Source of the DNA: Nectonema munidae
Lineage: Eukaryota > Nematomorpha > Nectonematoida > Nectonematidae
DNA: 64,000 nt
Assembly: GCA_030549495.1 (NCBI GenBank)
Contig: JAUIRK010001043.1
Span: 434,001 to 498,000, forward strand
Reading direction: 5' to 3'
Notes under the pieces: model-generated
The model's database searches: none
The model's input: only the letters and a program-made list of their open reading frames with translations
What the model was told of the DNA's origin: nothing
Position numbers and translations under genes: made by a program
Shown: piece by piece, positions 45,390 through 55,383 of the stretch
How positions within the stretch are numbered: position 1 is the first letter of the stretch
Layout of the letters: every line of letters begins with the position of its first letter

Positions 45390-46074
45390 GTATGAATAAA
45401 AGTATTTTATGTCATTTTTAGCCTAAAGTTCATTTATCTTAAATCATTTTTTATATTATTTCAAGCTAAAATTCGAAACATTTGACTATTTTGTACATAG
45501 CCTTTAATATAACGATAACAAATGTTCATGGATATACAAAATGAAATAATTTAACTTATGGTGAATATAATAGAATTTAAGTAAATATTTTTGAAAATTC
45601 TATTATTATTTTGTAGCTTTTTGTATTTTTTAGTTTAAGATTTTACATTTTCAAACTTTCATACCATGTTTATTATTTTGCGTTAAAATATTCCTTACAA
45701 TATTTGTGTTCGTTACATATATATTATATTAGGCTCATACACATATGCCCCATAAAAAATGAAATTTGCCTCCCCCTTGTCTGAGTACATCTAAAAATCA
45801 ATACCCCCCTCAGTCGGACGTCCTTTTTAGCTTTTCCCCTCCATCTGACCCTTCGTATTAATGATAATATTTTTTTTCCTATATTTAGGTATGAAAAAAA
45901 GCAGACTTGATATTTTTATTTTTTTATTTAAAATGCATCATCTTTAGCTTCTATAAAAGAACTGTTCATAAGCAAATCAAAAATACTAAAAATTGGCAAT
46001 CATTCGGAATTTTTTCGTCTTCATTTATACTTGTGTTTTCGTTTAACTCATCTTCACAGCCTCCAACTTATGCC

Positions 46075-46749
46075 GCTTCACAGCTGCAACGCTGGGATAA
46101 TAAATTCCATAGATTTTGCAAACTTTTTATTAATTGTGGATTTAACACTTGGACAATACATGTCATATGGTAGAATTTTATAATCTTTTTTAGGAATTAG
46201 TTCATTGATCGCAAGACGTCTTAATAAATCTGGAAAACGGTCAGTTGACTTTGTGTCACTTGGCAGAAGAACTGTTGGACCACTAGAATTTTTACGAACT
46301 TGATCTGGAGCAGGCAGAAAACGATCCGGAAATATCTAAGCCAGTTTGTCTGGAAAGATGTACAACATTTTTCATCAGTATATTTAACATTCTGTAAAAA
46401 GTAGCGAGAGATATACGGCAGTGTAGTGAAACCCAATTCTGATTATATGGTACCATTTCTTTTCTACAATTTGCAACATACTCACAAACTACAGGATGGC
46501 CGTCGATCATCAGCTCATTCCAAACTTCAGCCAAAACTTTACCAACTTTTTTAAAATTACGCTTTTCTAATTCTATATCTACTGTTTTTCTTTGACTGTC
46601 TAGATGATTGCCAAAAGTGTCATAAGGAAGGATCAAGCCAGCTAGGGCTTTGCTCAAAGGAGCCATTCGTCGTTCTACATGATTATAGGCAGACATCCCC
46701 GCAGCATAAGTTGATACTAAAAATGCATCAAAGCTATAACTTAAAATGT
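46075..46749 (-). pseudogene. DDE transposase-like gene, C-terminal part
   Basis: Continues the protein begun at 51370 across the inserted element. IQYILSYSFDAFLVSTYAAG and MSAYNHVERRMAPLSKALAG (with the likely third catalytic residue, Glu of VERRMAPLS) are followed by LDSQRKTVDIELEKRNFKK and VLAEVWNELMIDGHPVVCEY. A frame change near 46270 leads to the typical end, RLAINELIPKKDYKILPYDM then YCPSVK, ending near 46075. I recall this arrangement (GMSAYNxVERRMAPLS, YDLYCPSV) from a widespread family of uncharacterised invertebrate proteins. The transposase superfamily is not clear to me. Confidence 0.65.
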
Positions 46750-47213
46750 ATTGCAACCAGGGGCGCACATCCGGGGGGCGACCGCCCCCTCCCCCCTCAA
46801 TAATTTTCTATAAGTAAGAGTATATAAAAAGAGTATATAAAAGATGTATGATGATCATGATATCTATGTATGAATCATGTATGAAGAATGGAGACTTTAG
46901 AATCAATCAAACATCACATGCCAAGCTGCTCTGAAATTCCTATCGAACATATTTTACAGACGATGCGTGAGAGCTATATAATAATAATCCATTGCTTCAA
47001 TATGCACACAATAAGTCAGCAATGTTTATCACAGTGTCTCCTCTTTATAGTATTTTTGGGCAAACACATATTGATGATCCACTAGATTTTCTCTTTCTGT
47101 CTCCTGTGTCTCTTCTGCTTTCTCTGCTAAAACTCAATCATTCACTCAAGCTCTCTTCATTCAAACCCTCTTCTCTTGTTAAGCCTTCCTATCTCATTCA
47201 GTTCTCTTCTCTC

Positions 47214-47422
47214 CAGTGACGTAGCTAGGCTGGGGCATGAGGGGCCGTGCCCACACTCCTATGTACCGCATGGTGCCCCATGCAACTTATGCGATATCAG
47301 TTTTTGAAAATTTCTCCAATGAAAGGATCAAGAAAGTATACAAAATGTTACTCACGTTTTTTGTTTTTAAATTGTGCCCCCCCCCCCCCCCCCCCATTAA
47401 CTTTTTTCTGGTTACACCACTG
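47214..47422. mobile_element. MITE with poly-C tract
   Basis: 209 bp. CAGTGACGTAGCTAG at the left; CAGTGGTGTAACCAG at the right read in reverse. Flanks cttctctc and cttctatc agree at 7 of 8. Contains a run of about 18 C at 47378-47395. Confidence 0.82.
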
Positions 47423-47933
47423 CTTCTATCTAATTTGCATTTAGAGTTAAATTAAAATAGTTTCCAATTGTTACAATTTTATATCAATGAATATTGTTAG
47501 ACTCGCGCTAAGAATTTTTTTTCAACAAAAGTTACTTAATCTTTATCACTACGTTTGTTACATTTTGTAACATTTGAAATTTTCAAGTCAAATTTTTTTA
47601 AAGAGTTATTTGGGTATGAATATTTTGATTATCTATTCACTTTAAAAGCAAGAATACTCTATTTGCTTAATATTTGAGCAGAGATATTTTTTATAATGTT
47701 CGATTGTTAAATTTTATAAGTAACACTGTACATAATCAAATCACTTTTTTTAAGAAAATTTGTTGATTATTATTATAATAAAATATAATATTGAAACAAA
47801 ATGTTTCAGTTGTTAAAAATGTACTTGATCTATTTATGACAGCTGTCAGAATTTTATTTGTAGACAGAAATATTCAAAAAAACGCAATGATTTTCTTTTC
47901 TCGTATACTTTATGTTAGTTTGGTCCTCGGACA

Positions 47934-48312
47934 TTTCGCCCCTTTATTTTCATAAGACAGTTCGTCTCATGGACAATTCGCCCCATTATTTTCATAAGAC
48001 AGTTCGTCCCATCGACAATTTGCCCCATTATTTTCATAAGACAGTTCGTCCCATCGACAATTCCCCCCATTATTTTCATAAGACATTTTGTTTCATGGAT
48101 AATTCGCCCCGTTATTTTCATTGTCTCATGGACAATTCTAAAAAATTAAGAGATAAATTGATTAATTTGAAATAATTTAATAAGATAAAATAAACAAGAA
48201 TATAAATTTTTTTAATAATTTTACACATAATAAGCAAAGATGGATGAAACTAATAGCCTATAAGACAATTTGTCAGGGGGCAAATTGTCTATGGGGCGAA
48301 ATGTCTGTCGAC
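47934..48312. mobile_element. Minisatellite-built inverted element, copy 1
   Basis: Starts GGTCCTCGGACATTTCGCCC and ends CGAAATGTCTGTCGACC, so the ends are inverted versions of each other. The first about 190 bases are four 42-bp tandem units (TTTTCATAAGACAGTTCGTC, then CATGGACAATTCGCCCCATTA). An AT-rich part and a terminal GGGGCGAAATGTC unit follow. Inverted relative to copy 2 at 49331-50459. No coding is likely; a 'protein' with repeated YFHKTVRP is only the repeat read in one frame. Confidence 0.8.
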
Positions 48313-49330
48313 CGTTATATAAATAATTTTTTAATTATAAGGGCTAGCTACTTAAAGGTTGGCTTTTGCTGCTTATAAAAACTTGAAAATATCAAATAAA
48401 CTCTAATTATTTATGCCTCCTATTATTTTGAAATTATTCTGAGAACAGATGTTTCCATTTTAAAATAGTGAAAATTGCTTAATTAGTTTATTTTGTTTCC
48501 TTTCTCTCTTATGTTAATTATGTAGCAAATTTTTCAATTTTAAGTAAAAGGTAAGGTGCAGCGTATGTATTTTTGTTGACCAGGCACTGATGTACCGCTT
48601 ATGTCAAACTATGAACAAATTCGTATCGATGAGGAATCGAATCCATAGGCTTCCGTGCTATGTCCATCATCTCAACCAACTTGCCATGCTACCCATAGAG
48701 TATGCTGTAGGGGATACATCAAATTAGTTTTCAAAAAACTTAAGTTATGCTCTAAATTTTTTTAATTTTTGTTGAAGCTCTATAACTTTCTCTGATAAAC
48801 TTTTTTTCCTTAAAATTTATTATAAAAGGCAAATCATTGCAAAATGTTAAAAGTTATTTTACTTTTTGTGGCTTGTATCAATTTAGCTTTTAAACTATTT
48901 TTGAATGATGCTGAGTAAAATGAAATAATACGATCTTAATTTTTTGTTTGCACAATAATAATTTCATTATATACACTTGCCCCTGAATTAATCACATTTT
49001 TTCATATAAACATCGCAGGGTGTCTAGTAGACTCTTTGCCTTTAGACTACATTCACTCATAAAACCATCTAACCTTCCGTTATTTGTTTTCTCTATGAAT
49101 CAAATATCCTTTCATCAATTCCTGCAATGTGCCTGGTAGACTACTTCATTTTTCAAATGAAAAGCCTATTCCACCCCTAACAAATTTGGATTTTTTTAAA
49201 CTAGCAAACTTAATTAAAATATTTTCGCTGTAAGTATAGTATTTAAATTCACAAATTTTCTAAAAAAAATATAAAGTAGTCTTATAAATTTAGGACTTTA
49301 GGTATGCGCTGAATACACTCTATTTTAAAG
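48313..49330 (+). other. Spacer between the two minisatellite-built elements
   Basis: About 1 kb, AT-rich, containing a SINE at 48549-48694. No gene. Confidence 0.5.
48549..48694 (-). mobile_element. tRNA-derived SINE, family with copy at 30.1 kb
   Basis: On minus: TGGCAAGTTGGTTGAGATGA head, a B-box-like GGATTCGATTCC, body CATAAGCGGTACATCAGTGC and an ACCTT-type tail. Closely related to 30137-30288. Confidence 0.75.
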
Positions 49331-50459
49331 GGTCGACAGACATTTTACCCCATAGACAATTCGCCCCATAGATGATTCGCCCAGTGGCGTAGCCAAAAAA
49401 TCGAAGTTGGGGGGGGGGCATGCAAGGAATTTAGGGGGGGCATGCAAGGAATTTAGGGGGGCAAGCTTATTGGAAATAAAATTATTTGGGAAGGGGGGGG
49501 GGGGTGGGGGGCACTGCCCCCTTGCCCCCCTCTGGCTACGCCACTGGATTCGCCCCATAGACAATTCGCCCCATGGACAAATTGTCTCATAAGGCTATTT
49601 GTTTCATGCATCCTTGTTTATTATATGTGTAAAATTATTAAAAAATTTTATATTGTTTATTTTATCTCTATTAAATTATTTCAAATTAATTATTTTATCT
49701 GTTAATTTTTTTATCACTTAAATAATTTTAAATTATTGATGATGAAATTGAAGAAAAAGATAATTACAATTACAAGATATTAATTTTTATTTTGTTTAAA
49801 AATTTTAAATATTTGTTTCATTTATAAAATAACTGACTTTCAAAAAACAATTCTTCAGAAAACTAAATAAAATTAAAATATAGCTATTTTTATTGAGATG
49901 AGTTGTGATATTAGGCAAAACGTTCATATGCCAAACCGTTTTACGAAAAATAGTCTTATGAAAAAAGCGTAAAAGAGTCTAAAAAATTGAAAAAACGGTT
50001 TTATTAAACAATAGTGCTAATTGATCTGCATAAATAGAGTAAATTGTATATGGCAAGAATTGTATTATAAAAATAGAGCAAATTTTTAATGGAAAGAATT
50101 GCCTTATAAAAATAGTACTGGAAGTTTTATAAAAATAATAGAGCGCATTCTCTTATAAAAATAATGGGGCAAATTGAGCATGAGGCATCTCGTCTTATGA
50201 AAATTATGAGGCGAATTATTTTATGAAAATAATGGGGCAAATTGTTTTATGAAAATAGTTAGGCGAATTGTCCATGAGACAAAATGTCTTATGAAAATAA
50301 ATGGGGCGAATTGTCCATGGGACGAGCGGTCTTATGAAAATAATGGGGCGAATTGTCCTATGAAAATAATGGGGCGAATTGTCCATGGGACGAACTGTCT
50401 TATGAAAATAATGGGGCGAATTGTCTTATAAAAAAATGGGTCGAAATGTCTGAGGACCT
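49331..50459. mobile_element. Minisatellite-built inverted element, copy 2
   Basis: Starts GGTCGACAGACATTTTACCC and ends GGGTCGAAATGTCTGAGGACC-like. It is copy 1 in the opposite orientation with a longer inside. The right 300 bases carry about six units of ATGAAAATAATGGGGCGAAT with GTCCATGGGACGA. Flanks ttttaaag (49323-49330) and tgttaaag (50460-50467) agree at 7 of 8, suggesting an 8-bp target duplication and independent mobility. Confidence 0.78.
49382..49546. mobile_element. MITE with poly-G tracts
   Basis: 165 bp. CAGTGGCGTAGCCA at the left and TGGCTACGCCACTG at the right, a perfect 14-bp inverted repeat. Perfect 8-bp duplications gattcgcc at 49374-49381 and 49547-49554. The interior has several G runs and a directly repeated GGCATGCAAGGAATTTAGGG. 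Young, nested in copy 2 of the minisatellite-built element. Confidence 0.92.
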
Positions 50460-50579
50460 GTTAAAGGATTGCTTGAATATTTGGTCTCCCGTGGTATTTC
50501 CAGACCACTAATTTTGAAAATTGCAACAAAAAAATTTCGCCCTCCAATAATTTTGAGGATGTGCGCCCCTGATTGCAAC

Positions 50580-51370
50580 ATCAAGTGTTTTGGGAAATCG
50601 AGGATTATCAGCAGGTCCACCATCAGAAAAAATCATCGCAAAAGGCTTGATTTTGCCATTACGTTTAACAACATCTTGAAATTGGTCCAATAACATTAGA
50701 TGGTCAAAATCCTATCTGTGTGAATATGCAGTGCTTGATTCATGTTTTCCACTGCGAATAGCTATGTAGGTTGGACCTGAATAGGAGATTTCTGAAACAG
50801 TCTTAAAAGATGTTGAACGAATTTCACATGCATCATAAACTGATGGTGTTAATTTATGCCTTGTAGCCTTAACAAAATCATGGTCAGGTAGGCGAATTTC
50901 ATAATCTACATGCATTACAAGAGGAGACTGTTTTGTAGCTGCTGTAACACCCATTGGTACTTTAGCTTTATCATCAACGGATAAAACAAACACATTTACC
51001 CAACCAAAAAGTGAAACTATGTTTTCCATATGCTGTTTTGTTGCAAAAGTAAAATGAGTAACTTCGTGATTACTCCCAAGATTATTCTTGGCTTTTCGAA
51101 TTTTAACCGGCACTGTGTGTACATGAAGTTTTCCTTCAATTGTGTTTAGTCTTTTCGGAATAAGACGGTTTGACGACTTATGACGTAGCCCTCCTTTAAT
51201 AGAGCTGCATGCAAGTCATCCAAGGTGTGGCAAGGATTCAAAACCTCAGTTCTTCCGCGGGCATCTGCACCTACCCCTGCTGTTGCGAAGTCAACAATCG
51301 TTTTATGAAGTTTAGGATAAGTATCTTCTAATGCGGGTCGGCCAGGTAACGTATGCATCAATTTTCTCAA
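50580..51370 (-). pseudogene. DDE transposase-like gene, N-terminal and catalytic part
   Basis: On minus from about 51370: LMHTLPGRPALEDTYPKLHK, HTLDDLHAALLKEGYVISRQ, a one-base shift near 51145, then HTVPVKIRKAKNN, VFVLSVDDKAKVPMGVTAAT (first catalytic Asp), VDYEIRLPDHDFVKATRHKL and GPTYIAIRSGKHESSTAYSH. After a stop or shift comes KPFAMIFSDGGPADNPRFPK (second Asp). The last residues before the insertion are TLDVAI. It is a DDE/DDD integrase-like protein of a widespread family without an assigned role that I know of. Position inside a SMIM14 intron in antisense, plus the breaks, suggest a dead mobile gene. Confidence 0.68.
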
Positions 51371-52515
51371 CTTAGAAGCATTTGAAGTATACTTAATAAA
51401 TTATATAATCAAAGTAAAATTTTTATCGATAAAATAGAACTTATAAGAAAAAAAACTTCAAATTTTCATTAAAAGTTTACAAAAAAGTTTAAATATTGTA
51501 CAGTTAAAAATAGAATAAACTTACAAAAAAAAGATACTCAAACAAGAAGATAAACTATGATACAAATACATCACAAAAAAATTTGGAAAAAATCAGGAGT
51601 TTTTGAATATAAAGAAATTTTTTTTATCGAATATTGATAAAAAAAACGCTAAAAAATCTCTTGAAGAAATTGTAAAAATTTCTATCATCATATCCTGAAA
51701 AACACTTATTCATATGGAAATATAAAAAAAGACGAACTTCTGATAACCCCCCCCCCCCCCCCCCCCCATCATGAAGAATCTAAAATTTGTGTGACCCCCT
51801 CCCCCCTCTTTTGGGACGTCATATATGTATGACCCCTTATAGTAGTATAATTATATAACTCTGGCTCCAAATTCTTGAAAATATAAAATATTTAAGCACA
51901 ACTCTTATTTTGAGCAAAATAAGATCAATATAATAATTAATTAAATTTATTAATAATAATAATTTTGTTTTTTATAATATATTCTTATAAAAATACGGCT
52001 CCTATCCTTTTCAAATTTCGATTTTGCACCCTGATTTTGATATTTCGATTTTTTTTTATAATATTAAAAGAAAATCATATAAATGTCAAGAATAGCTTAT
52101 TTTTTCACAATCAAAGTATGATACTCGCACTTAAAAGCTGTCGAATTTTTCTAATCTTCTATTTTTTTATCCCCCATTGATAAGTATCGGTTAAATTTTC
52201 GAGAGGTTATAATTATAAAAAGTTAGTATTTAATTTTAAGATTTTTTTCCAAACTTGTAAACATCTTGTAAGCATGATCAATTCATTCTAGTTGTACCAT
52301 TTTATTTAAGTTTCAATAAATTAGTACTTCTTTGATCTGAAGCATTTTTTCAAAATCGTAACACCTCGCATTTATTCAATGTAAAATCTTTGTTGGAGCA
52401 TTTAAGAATGCTTATGGAACTCTATTTTTGATTTTACAAGTTTATTACTACTTTTTAAAAAAAATGTTTATTTGATCGTTTTAGCTAAAAAAAATCATTA
52501 CTTTTTTCCTTTTAG
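51371..52515 (+). other. Rest of SMIM14 intron 1
   Basis: AT-rich. A 20-base C run at 51748-51767 is followed by ATGAAGAATCTAAAATTTG; probably the edge of a MITE. No gene. Confidence 0.45.
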
Positions 52516-52564
52516 TTAAGAATGGGCCAAATGCACTGCACAGATTCGGATTGTCTGAATGAAG
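52516..52564 (+). CDS. SMIM14: SMIM14 homologue, exon 2
   Basis: 49-base exon between the acceptor CTTTTAG and the donor GTAAGC. Joined to exon 1 it reads LRMGQMHCTDSDCLNE plus one base. Vertebrate SMIM14 has LRQSQSYCTDTECLQE here, with both Cys conserved. It lies on the side of the protein before the membrane segment. Confidence 0.85.
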
Positions 52565-52796
52565 GTAAGCCTTCAAAAATCTTCTTTTTTAACACCCACT
52601 TCTAATGTCTCTACCTGGGAAGTGCTGGATCGGGTATAGATCAGGGTTTTCCAACTTTTTTATTGTAATGAATTTGAAGTCCATAAATTCATTTACCCTA
52701 ACACCTAGTAATCTGAGATTGATAATAAAAACAGCTTATTATAGATATGTGATAAACAGACGTATGTGTATTGAGAAAGGATTAAGAAAATATTAA

Positions 52797-52899
52797 CCAG
52801 ATGGCTAACCACCAAAGTCGACATTATAAAAATACCAGCGTCTTCGTTTACCAAATGCTTCTAAATACAAATCGTTTGATTATTCTGGTCGTTAATCGG
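52797..52899. mobile_element. piggyBac-type MITE, family B, reversed copy
   Basis: TTAA at 52793-52796; right flank TTGA (mutated). Read on minus it starts CCGATTAACGACCAGAATAA like the other family B copies, then diverges. Lies in SMIM14 intron 2. Confidence 0.7.
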
Positions 52900-52903
52900 T
52901 TGA

Positions 52904-54411
52904 TTCAGATATTTTGTTAAAGTAACATGCTCATTACACGTCGCCTATACTTGTCATTTGATATGATACTTAATATTTTGTTCTTTTTTTAAATTATAAT
53001 CAATACTACTACTTTTTAGCGGTATTAGTGCCGATTTATAACTGAATTTTTCAATGTTTTTATCCTCCGTTATTCTGACAAATTTTTTTCAAACAAGCGT
53101 GTAGTGTTTGTTAATCCGACAGACAAAATATTTAAGTTCTATTTTTCATAATACATTTTTGAGATTGACCGTGAGAGAAAAGAAGTCTCTCAAAGGGAGT
53201 GCAATATTTGCCATATGTTTGTCGATGAATCTTAGTTTATATCATAACTAAAAATGATGCCTTCCTTTTCCCATCTCTTTGGTGCAGGATAGAAGTTGTT
53301 GAAGTAAGCATTTGCGAAAGTTTTCTTCCCATTAACCATAAATATTATATATACTTCATTTAGTAAATAACATTTTGGTTTGAAGTATTGATTCTTTACT
53401 AATTTTAATACACTGGTAGAATGGAGGTGTGAAACCAAACTTCCACTTCTGCCACTGTTTGGCAAAATATTAAAAGAGTAAGTATTTTAAAAAATTGGCT
53501 TTAATTCCCCACTTATATCTCCTTGTGAACCTCTGGATATAATTTCTTCTATTGAGTTAATTTGGTGTAAAAATTCTACAATTGATATGATGCGTATGTA
53601 TTTATTTTCTTTCTCCTTTGTAATATGTTTATGATGTCCTAGCATGTGTATAATATAATATACATCAACATGGAGGGAGTCTTAGCAACGAATATATCTT
53701 CTTCAATCTAAAAACATCCACCAACTAAAATCGATTATCTTTCAAGGTATATTCATGTTCAATGCTGGACCTTCAATAAGGATACGGCTTGCTAATTTTT
53801 AATAAGGCTTGCAAGACTTTTACACCTGGAAGGCCATAATTGAGAGAAATCATTGTAAAGAACTAGTGAAAACAATTCCACTTATCTAAGATTAAGGGAT
53901 GAACATCTTTACTTCTTTTCTTTATCATTGTTTTTATTAAATTTTACTTTGGATAAATTGTCTAATTCATTTCCCATTCAATAAATTCAGATTTTTAAAA
54001 TATAATATTAAAAATAAATCATTTTAATTATTCGAGAAGTATGATATTTACTTGGTGCATTTACAGTGGGATCTTCTTTATTTGGGCACTTTCAGAGGGA
54101 TTGCATTTACTTGATCCTATTGTAAATGTTCTTTTTTGGATGTTCTTCTCATCATTTTTTTCAAATACTTTTTAAACTCCCTTTATTCCATGTTATTTGA
54201 TGAGAAGTAGTTTTGAGAGTTGCAGTATTTTACAGGTTAAAACGTGCACCATGGCGATTATTATGCATCAAACTATTTTCACGGGTAAAAAAGGTCCCCT
54301 TTTAACCTGACCCATATTTATTGGCTTATCATTTTTTACAAGAATAAATAGGGACTTTGAAAAAAGTGGTTTTGATTTGTGTCTAAGCCGAATGTTTTGC
54401 TTCATTTTTAG
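52904..54411 (+). other. Rest of SMIM14 intron 2
   Basis: AT-rich with no recognised gene or repeat. Confidence 0.45.
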
Positions 54412-54581
54412 TGCCTCCTTTACAACAGTACACAGATGGTGGCGACTCTTGCACTTCTCTTGGCTCCTTCACTCTCTTATTTGGCGCCTTTTTGGCCTGT
54501 CTCCTGATGTTCTTATGTAGACCACGAAGTCTCAGACCAAAGGTCAAGAAGGAAGGCGATTCTCAAGGCGATACTGATAGA
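54412..54581 (+). CDS. SMIM14: SMIM14 homologue, exon 3 (membrane segment)
   Basis: Acceptor CATTTTTAG. It completes a Val codon, then 56 codons: PPLQQYTDGGDSCTS, the hydrophobic segment TLLFGAFLACLLMFL, then CRPRSLRPKVKKEGDSQ. A membrane helix followed by RPxxLR matches vertebrate SMIM14 (LRPPNLR after the helix). The exon is ended at GATAGA/GTATTG because this gives phase 0 into exon 4. The frame stays open to 54752, so read-through into the intron would give a longer tail. Confidence 0.82.
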
Positions 54582-55170
54582 GTATTGATCATTCTTCATA
54601 TTTTCTTCAATCTTGCGAGAGACATTCCAATCAAAAATGTCTTCTACGGGGGGGAGGGGGGCATTGTATGGGAAGAGATAGGGGACACTTTTTTAGCTTA
54701 TATTTCTATTTTTATATCCACACAAGGAATAGAAAAGGAATTTTTTTTGTAAATTATTTCCTAAAATCATCTCTCTTGGAGTAGTGTAAGTTTCCTTTAA
54801 AGGTGAATATGTACTAGTTTTTTATCAAGAAAAAGGGCTGATGTCTGACTTTTAACATGTGTTCAAATAGTTTGATTGATTCCTATGACTACTAATTTTA
54901 AGATCAATTGCAAATGATATATAAGGAGCTTAATTGTCACGATTGAACAAATCGAAATAAACACTAATTTTCTCCTTATATAACTCTGATATTGCATTCC
55001 TCATTTTGATTCCTTCACTTCTCTCTTTTATAATTCTGCATCCTTGAAAAATTGATATCTTTTACTTAGTAGATTATTTTGAAAATGGCTTCTTTGTAAA
55101 ATCAAAAATACGAACTAGCATAACGTGATTATAGAAAATTAAGACTTAAATGATAGCAATATCAAAAATT
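54582..55170 (+). other. SMIM14 intron 3, first part
   Basis: AT-rich with a short G run at 54648-54660. No gene recognised. Confidence 0.45.
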
Positions 55171-55383
55171 TAACTACTGTAATCCCTCTCGTTATGTGGT
55201 TTCATGTTATGCGATTTCGATTTGTGCGGTTTTAAAACACGCTACTGATTCGTTACCATGACAACCGCATTTCGATAGAGCCGCATCTGTGTTCAACATG
55301 GCAATGATTTATAGTTAAGTTATATAATAAATAATTCTTATTATTATTTCTATATATCAAATTTTCTTCATTTTAGCAATATT

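Larger units (their letters stand above)
46758..50571. mobile_element. hAT-like element splitting the DDE gene
   Basis: 3814 bp. The left end CAGGGGCGCACATCCGGGG and the right end, read in reverse CAGGGGCGCACATCCTC, share 15 perfect bases. Perfect 8-bp duplications, attgcaac, lie at 46750-46757 and 50572-50579. Joining the flanks restores a continuous reading frame of the host DDE gene. It has no transposase of its own. It holds a MITE (47214-47422), two inverted copies of a minisatellite-like element (47934-48312, 49331-50459), a SINE (48549-48694) and another MITE (49382-49546). Confidence 0.88.
45390..52515 (+). other. SMIM14 intron 1
   Basis: 7.1-kb intron filled with foreign DNA: a minus-strand DDE-transposase-like gene (46075-51370), split by a 3814-bp hAT-like element with further nested elements. 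A stretch at 45740-45850 rich in CCCC and another at 51748-51840 (20 C then CATCATGAAGAATC) look like MITE edges that could not be paired. Confidence 0.7.

Noticed and set aside
47912-48175. Open frame with repeated HYFHKTVRPIDN segments
   Set aside because: It is the 42-bp minisatellite unit read in one frame (42 is divisible by 3). The opposite strand gives an equally repetitive frame.
54582-54752. Extension of the SMIM14 exon 3 frame
   Set aside because: It would add an unrelated tail (LIILHIFFNLARDIP). Splicing at 54581 gives a proline-rich C terminus like other SMIM14 proteins.
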